Assembly (NCBI RefSeq): GCF_037975245.1
Contig: NC_092569.1
Location: 33,999,668-34,063,667 of the forward strand
Length of the DNA: 64,000 bases
Direction of reading: 5' to 3'
DNA from: Apostichopus japonicus
Taxonomy: Eukaryota; Echinodermata; Holothuroidea; Aspidochirotida; Stichopodidae
Positions 60,301-64,000 of the stretch are shown here, in pieces. Positions within the stretch are counted from its first letter, which is position 1. The number at the start of each line of letters is the position of its first letter. Made by a program: the position numbers and the translations under genes. The notes under the pieces are model-generated. The model did no database searches, was not told where the DNA came from, and saw only the letters and a program-made list of their open reading frames with translations.

Positions 60301-61295
60301 GTCTCTGTAGGTGTCAGGTTTATGTTGACTACTATATATATGTACTGTATAGTATTGAGATAAATTGTCCTCCGTAGTTACAGAACATGCTGCAAGAATA
60401 ATAGTTGTGAAACAGAGGGAGTAACGTTACATTATACAAATTAAACTTTGCTTTATTGGAACTCAATTGTGTTGTGACGGACGTGCAATTTGCAAATGTA
60501 CGTCCGTCACAAAAAAATGTACGTCCATCACACAAGAACTTTGCGAAAATATCGCATGAAGGTGATCAAATATAAATTTGATTTTACTGCTTATTCTAGT
60601 TTAAGGTCTTATTAACATGATACATGTAAGCTTTTAATTATTTAACATTCCATATCCCAGCGATCTACAATAAGATTTATGATCTGAAAAAAAAAATCAC
60701 TTTTTCTAAGTACGACCGTCACAGGGTGGTTTTTTTAACAATTTTGTGCGGCATATAAGGAGGTAAAAAATGAAAACCCCACAGCATAATATTGGAATGC
60801 ATATGACACACAATGTCCAAATTAAAAGTTATCTCATATAAATACTCATTGAGATATGAACCACTAAACTATCCGAAATGTACGTCCGAGTTTACGGAAC
60901 TGCCCAGATTCAATTTAATATATCCAATCATATTTACTAATTGTTTAATGTGTCTATATTGTGATAGGTCCCTTAATTGTGATGGATTGTAGTTTAAGGG
61001 AATATTTTTACTTGTTTAATACACAGACACAGATGGAGGTCACCCTGGTGGTCTTGCTTTGAGTTATCATCTTAACTGTACCTTCAGTACCTTTGACAGG
61101 GACAATGATAGATCAAGCCGTACTAACTGTGCTGATAGTCGCCATGGTGCCTGGTGGTACTACAGCTGTGGAGTATCTAACCTCAATGGTGACTACATGG
61201 CAGCAGATGATGATGGATCAAGCATAGTGTGGCTTGAACTACCTGGAGGTCAATATAACATCAAATACACAGAAATGAAGATAAGACCCGTCTAG
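45286..61295 (+). CDS. Secreted fibrinogen-related-domain (FReD) lectin, six exons, 294 aa
   Basis: Exons 45286-45376, 51957-52025, 54813-54874, 55624-55752, 57922-58186 and 61027-61295 have GT/AG ends, matching phases (1,1,0,0,1) and 885 coding bases. Residues 1-30 hold a signal peptide with the core LLIAVILLLGG. Residues 31-74 are a short Pro/Thr-rich linker. Residues 76-294 are a complete fibrinogen C-terminal domain: KDCLDVFNAG, FCNMTDGGGWT, VFQRRVDGS, FWLGNDKLYDLT, the calcium-site type DRDND (229-233) and NCADSRHGAWWYYSC. Expected disulphides are C78-C108 and C240-C253; C223 is extra. There is no collagen region, so it is not a classical ficolin. Family members bind acetylated sugars or microbes, or act in innate recognition, outside the cell. 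A ligand is not deducible. It resembles echinoderm fibrinogen-like proteins in size. Confidence 0.92.
45377..51956 (+). other. FReD intron 1
   Basis: 6.6 kb, AT-rich. Contains a transposase-like remnant near 49037-49390. It also has two small GGPPD-encoding patches (about 45562-45610 and 47090-47125) that could be decayed or alternative exons, and G-rich tracts near 48697. Nothing else recognised. Confidence 0.6.
49037..49390 (+). pseudogene. Possible hAT/zinc-finger transposase-like remnant
   Basis: A continuous frame opens at 49037 with S-F-E-A-I-D-A-C-L-A-V-L-Q-R-R-F, runs through the ATG at 49124 and stops at 49390. The pattern FExxDxxLxxLxxRF, followed about 65 residues later by a hydrophobic stretch, resembles domesticated or decayed transposases of the hAT/ZMYM type. 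No catalytic motif is present and the flanks are non-coding, so it would be a dead fragment in FReD intron 1. Identification rests on pattern memory and is weak. Confidence 0.3.
51957..52025 (+). CDS. FReD gene exon 2 (linker)
   Basis: Acceptor TTGTTCAACAG, donor GAAG/GTAAGT, phase 1 at both ends. It encodes about 23 residues, including RYNPGPCPGAAPKPND with a lone Cys (C39) that could link subunits. Confidence 0.85.
52026..54440 (+). other. FReD intron 2
   Basis: Poly-G near 52122-52138 and poly-C near 52550. A hAT-like start, CAGTGGCGTAACAC (52271), and a possible end, GCGCATTACACTG (about 52579), lack a matching TSD. No other gene-like sequence. Confidence 0.5.
54441..54602 (+). CDS. Candidate cassette exon of the FReD gene (54 aa)
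   Basis: The acceptor TTTTTCCTTGTTTCGAGCAG has a good pyrimidine tract. The frame set by exon 2 (phase 1) is open for exactly 162 bases to CTTG/GTAGAA, a phase-1 donor matching exon 3. Insertion would add 54 residues between linker pieces. The first 35 are polar and helical-looking (ENGQTIHENLKLKNRKISES), suggesting a short coiled coil; the rest is hydrophobic. The composition and double phase match argue for a real symmetric exon, but the hydrophobic second half and weak donor argue against it. Confidence 0.35.
54813..54874 (+). CDS. FReD gene exon 3 (Thr-rich linker)
   Basis: Acceptor TTTTAACGATAG, donor ATCGTG/GTGAGA; enters in phase 1 and leaves in phase 0. It encodes SESVQTTPMETTTGDDPSIV, a Thr-rich segment likely to be O-glycosylated. 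Confidence 0.82.
54875..55623 (+). other. FReD intron 3
   Basis: 749 bases, AT-rich, no repeat or exon recognised. The acceptor is TTATTATTAG. Confidence 0.7.
55624..55752 (+). CDS. FReD gene exon 4 (start of the fibrinogen domain)
   Basis: 43 codons, phase 0 at both ends. It encodes MKDCLDVFNAG through CNMTDGGGWT, including the first disulphide pair (C78, C108). The donor TGGACG/GTAAGT is strong and is the first of seven tandem copies of this exon end. Confidence 0.93.
55726..56640 (+). repeat. 77-bp minisatellite duplicating the exon 4 end and its donor
   Basis: The unit runs from AATATGACTGATGG through TGGACG/GTAAGTCTAGTATGACATCC to TATATTGTATATGT. Donor GT dinucleotides fall at 55753, 55830, 55907, 55984, 56055 and 56132, i.e. 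periods of 77, 77, 77, 71 and 77. A seventh, decayed copy (CACTGTAATTAG) is at about 56623, beyond a transposon. Only the first donor keeps the frame: the sequence after each donor reads VSLV then stop. Confidence 0.95.
56147..56556. mobile_element. 410-bp TIR element inside the donor minisatellite
   Basis: Ends GGTGACCAGATTTCCCTG and CAGGCAAATATGGTCACC are inverted repeats matching at 16 of 18 bases. It sits between GTCTAGTAT(AA) and GACATCC, which are contiguous in the neighbouring minisatellite units, so the insertion point is known. No target duplication is seen. The interior includes GTCCCCGA repeats and a CCCTCCCCTTAGACCCCTCC block shared with the hAT-like MITEs. Confidence 0.75.
56641..57921 (+). 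other. Rest of FReD intron 4
   Basis: AT-rich with an 18-base poly-G run at about 57543-57560. It ends with a pyrimidine-rich tract and ACATTATACAG acceptor. Confidence 0.7.
57922..58186 (+). CDS. FReD gene exon 5 (central fibrinogen domain)
   Basis: Enters in phase 0 and leaves in phase 1, residues 118-205. Contains VFQRRVDGSVDFYRNW, GELDHEFWLGNDKLYDLT and YRLSGLGTYSGTA, all canonical FReD blocks. The donor GCAG/GTTTGT is weaker than consensus. Confidence 0.93.
58914..59705 (+). repeat. 54-bp minisatellite, about 14 units
   Basis: The core GATGTAGACTGTCACAGAGA followed by TTAAGCATACATGTCCTGCT recurs, exactly every 54 bases at 59410, 59464, 59518 and 59572, and at 50-64 bases elsewhere. The Cys/His-rich - strand frames are its translation and not genes. 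Confidence 0.93.
60472..60512. other. Inverted repeat of ACGTCCGTCACAA
   Basis: TTGTGACGGACGT (60472-60484) and ACGTCCGTCACAA (60500-60512) are perfect 13-bp arms with a 15-base loop. Variants recur near 60518, 60710 and 60885, so this may be part of a fold-back element. Confidence 0.75.
61027..61295 (+). CDS. FReD gene exon 6 (calcium-site and C-terminal half)
   Basis: Enters in phase 1 through acceptor TTTAATACACAG. It encodes DTDGGHPGGLALSYH, then the DRDND calcium-site type, the NCA..GAWWYYSC disulphide block, SNLNGDY and the KYTEMKIRPV end, then TAG at 61293-61295. The TDGGHPGG stretch is an insertion relative to the usual GTAGD-SLSYH spacing. An alternative acceptor six bases downstream (GACACAG) would remove two residues. 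Confidence 0.93.
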
Positions 61296-61980
61296 ATACG
61301 GTTCTTTCCAATAAGTACTTGATAAGAGGATCAAAACTAACAAACACACTGGAGTTCAGCTAATATATCATCCATATCAGCAAACAGAAATGTTACAGAT
61401 AACCCAAATTTCATCCCCCCCCCCAAGCTCCTCAAAACTACTCTAAACAGACACAAACACACCCAGGTGTGTTTTACATTCAGACTGAGGACCCCGTTGT
61501 TTCTTCCACTCTTCAAGTTCACATACCCTCACATTCACAATACCCCTTAACAATGAAATTTTTCTGAGGACCTGTTGATTCTTTTCATCTGAGGACTTGT
61601 AATTTCTTTGTCTTTAGAAAAGAAAACAAGTACAGACACACATATTCTTATATTTTTTTCAGTTATGAAACAATGATATTAACTATATATATATATATAC
61701 TATTGTGTGAACAGGTGTCAGTTCAGATACGTTTCTCATTAAAAATAGTTATTACCCATATCATGGCATGGGATAGGATAGATGGAATAATCTGTTGGAA
61801 TTCAACATGCATTTCTCACAAAAAATTATATCTTTAAAGGCTGTGTTGCTGAATCAAGTGCACAGAAATATTTTCCTAGCCTTTAAGTATAGTTTATCAA
61901 AGCGTTAATAGATTGCATAAAACTGTTTTACACAGAATTTATTATCTTGGCTCTCTCTGTATTCCATTTGAATTACTGTT
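61296..61980 (+). other. FReD 3' untranslated and downstream region
   Basis: No canonical AATAAA close to the stop. An ATTAAA variant near 61738 is a possible polyadenylation signal. A short (TA)n run lies at about 61684-61699. Confidence 0.4.
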
Positions 61981-62222
<242 letters not shown>

Positions 62223-62225
62223 ATG

Positions 62226-62947
62226 AAGATGTTAGGGTAATTGAAAAACTTTTACCATTGTTTAAAATAGTGTTTATGTTTAGAGCTGTTGAATATGCAT
62301 GTATAATGTTTTCTCTTTGCTATGCGCATACTGTGATTGAGCTTATTTCGATATTTGGTGAAGAACTCTTTGTTAACTTGATTTGGTGACTTTAAGTAAG
62401 TCTTGTACAGTTTATTCTTACGTTTAATTGAGACAAGGAGTCCATTTGTAATCCAAGGTTGATTATTCTTTAGCCTTTGCCGTACTCTATGCAGTGGGAA
62501 GCAGTCTGAATAAGCCTGGCTAAAACTATTATTGAAGGTATTATATGCAGTGTTTGTGTCATTTGCCAGAAAAACTTCACTCCAATCAGTGCTAGATAAA
62601 CAGGAGGCAAAATGTCGGATATTATGTTCCGAATAATTGCGAGAGTAAATTGGAGCATAACCAGGAATAGAACTTGACTTCAAAATAGAGTGTAAAAAAA
62701 ATAGGAAAATGATCACTGATATCAGTTGTGAAAACACCAACATGATTCACCTTAGCACCAGCATTGGTATTATTTAAGTTTGTAAGTATATTATCAATAA
62801 GAGAAGAACTGTTAGTAGTGACTCTAGTGGGCTTGCTAATAGTTGGGTGAAAGCCACAGGCAGTGAGGTTACTAAGGAAATAGTTAGCGGCTGGTTTACA
62901 AAGATCAATATTAAAGTCTCCAGCAGCAGAAATATCACTTAAAATAT
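62226..62947 (-). pseudogene. LINE (non-LTR retrotransposon) ORF2 fragment, frameshifted
   Basis: On the - strand, 62947 to about 62703 encodes the end of an apurinic-type endonuclease domain: AAGDFNIDL, GFHPTISKPTRVT, SSLIDNILTN, TDISDHFPIF. A frameshift in an eight-T run (about 62694-62702) moves the frame. The following 150 or so residues are the endonuclease-reverse transcriptase linker (DWSEVFLANDTNTAYNTF, PWITNGLLVSIKRKNKLYKT, KYRNKLNHSMRIAKRKHY). It stops at a nonsense codon and is cut off by the (TCA)n tract before any RT catalytic motif. The motifs fit the CR1/L2/jockey-like group; the exact clade is uncertain. Dead fragment. Confidence 0.85.
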
Positions 62948-62948
62948 C

Positions 62949-63185
62949 ATTATGTAAGATAGGTAAGTAGTTTATGATAACGGATTAAAAATGTATGGTT
63001 ATGTAAGGTAGGTAAGTAGTTTATGATAACATGGATTAGGAATGTATCATTATGTAAGATAGATAAGTAGTTTATGATTTCATGTATATGATGATTGTGA
63101 TTATGTAAGATAGCTAACCAGTTTGTAATTACCTCAGTGTGTTGATGATTATTGAGAAGGGAGGTAAACATTTTATGATTACAGT
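62949..63185 (+). repeat. Tandem repeat of about 56 bp, 4 units
   Basis: TTATGTAAGATAGGTAAGTA followed by GTTTATGATAAC.. recurs about four times with increasing divergence to the right. It abuts the 5' break of the LINE fragment. Confidence 0.85.
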
Positions 63186-63690
63186 TGATGATGATGTGAA
63201 GTTGTTAAAATTATTACATCAGTTGGGTTATGTAAAGGATATAAGACTAGTGATAATATATTTGTTTGTTTAGAATGAGAATTTGCCATATTGTTTCATG
63301 TTGGTTTAAAGGTCATATTTGCAGCATTGTGTATCTATATTATACAGAGTCCATCATACTGCTGTCCCTACACAGCCCGGGCTTTAAAGAAGTTGATTGT
63401 ACTGTGCAGCATGTTTCATTTAAGATATTATAATTATCATTGTCTATTTATGTATTTATCTATGTGTTACTTAGTGCAAGATTCATTGAATAAATGTAGC
63501 ATGATTATTATCAATACTACTTATGTCCATTTTCTTTGGCCACTTGTTCCGTCCATTTTCAGGAAGCCATCATCAAGGCAGACTGACCCATGACCTAGAC
63601 CCTTGGGCAAAAACGGTCATATCGCCAGTGTTGTCAAAAGCAATGCTCAAGTCACTAAACTTTCAGGTATATAGAAATAACACAGTGACT
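63186..63690. other. Unassigned non-coding
   Basis: AT-rich. No supported exon; the 100-codon + strand frame at 63291-63593 lacks domain or splice support. Confidence 0.35.
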
Positions 63691-63814
63691 TGAGTCAATG
63701 AACTGGTGCCAGGAAAATCTCTGATAATTGCTTGTCCTTAGAAAAGAGGTTCTCACTACCACTCTCTAGTATGCCCACTCGCCCAGAACCATAGCCAGAA
63801 ATAAATAGGTGATG

Positions 63815-64000
63815 TGCAATCCCCCTCCACTCCTTCCCCGAGTCCCAACAGTGGTACTGCGGGGCACGATCTAGCCTGAGGCAGCAATAGATATTCCCCT
63901 CCCCTTCCCCCACTCCCTGTCACAGTCCCACCAGTGGTGCTGCAGGGCGCAATCTAGCCCTGGTGCAGCAATAGAAATTCCCCTCCCCTTCCTCACTCCC
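63815..64000. repeat. Tandem repeat of about 82 bp, reaching the window edge
   Basis: AGTCCCA(A/C)CAGTGGT(A/G)CTGC and the following GATCTAGCC..GCAGCAATAGA block occur twice (near 63841 and 63923), separated by CCCCTCCCCTTCC tracts. A third may continue beyond the window. Confidence 0.75.

Larger units (their letters stand above)
58187..61026 (+). other. FReD intron 5
   Basis: Holds the 54-bp minisatellite, AGGTCA-containing repeats near 59702-59990, and an inverted repeat at 60472-60512. No exon recognised. Confidence 0.7.

Overview
This is eukaryotic, intron-rich, AT-rich animal DNA, most probably from a marine deuterostome. The best clue is a spliced, secreted fibrinogen-domain lectin of a type long known from echinoderms, including sea cucumbers. 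The background also fits: decayed non-LTR and DNA transposons, tRNA-derived SINEs, (AT)n microsatellites and poly-G tracts. The species cannot be fixed from sequence alone; an echinoderm, perhaps a holothurian, is my inference.

Protein-coding content is sparse. The one well-supported gene is on the + strand at 45286-61295. Its six exons have consensus splice sites and matching phases and give a 294-residue protein: signal peptide, short Pro/Thr linker, complete fibrinogen-related domain (FReD). A second convincing coding block is a 341-codon proline-rich first exon on the - strand (10981-12003) ending in a perfect splice donor; its later exons are not securely found. Weaker coding candidates lie at 1157-1450 (-), 6984-7214 (-), 37666-37860 (-) and 54441-54602 (+, a possible cassette exon of the FReD gene).

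The rest is mostly repeats. 1-15 kb: a 380-bp hAT-like MITE, a TIR element with 22-bp repeats, and composite carrier repeats with nested MITEs. 15-20 kb: an element dense in AGGTCA half-sites, and two apparently identical 774-bp direct repeats. 19.8-25 kb: more hAT-like and carrier elements and a SINE. 27.4-29.2 kb: a hAT-like element with perfect 14-bp TIRs and 8-bp TSDs, swollen by eleven 138-bp tandem units. 30.7-43.3 kb: a tandem segmental array of about three copies, one split by a 4.8-kb CACTA-like element (CACTG ends, subterminal TTAGTCGG repeats, internal giant inverted repeat). Another copy holds a 219-bp near-perfect palindrome between (AT)n tracts. 45-61 kb: the FReD gene, in which the 3' end of exon 4 and its splice donor are tandemly repeated seven times. 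62-63 kb: a broken LINE fragment beside a long (TCA)n tract.

No operon, CRISPR, rRNA or other prokaryote-like system is present. The most interesting signals are the splice-donor minisatellite, satellite birth inside a hAT-like MITE, the CACTA-like element with its empty-site paralogues, and the palindrome with a hammerhead-like core.
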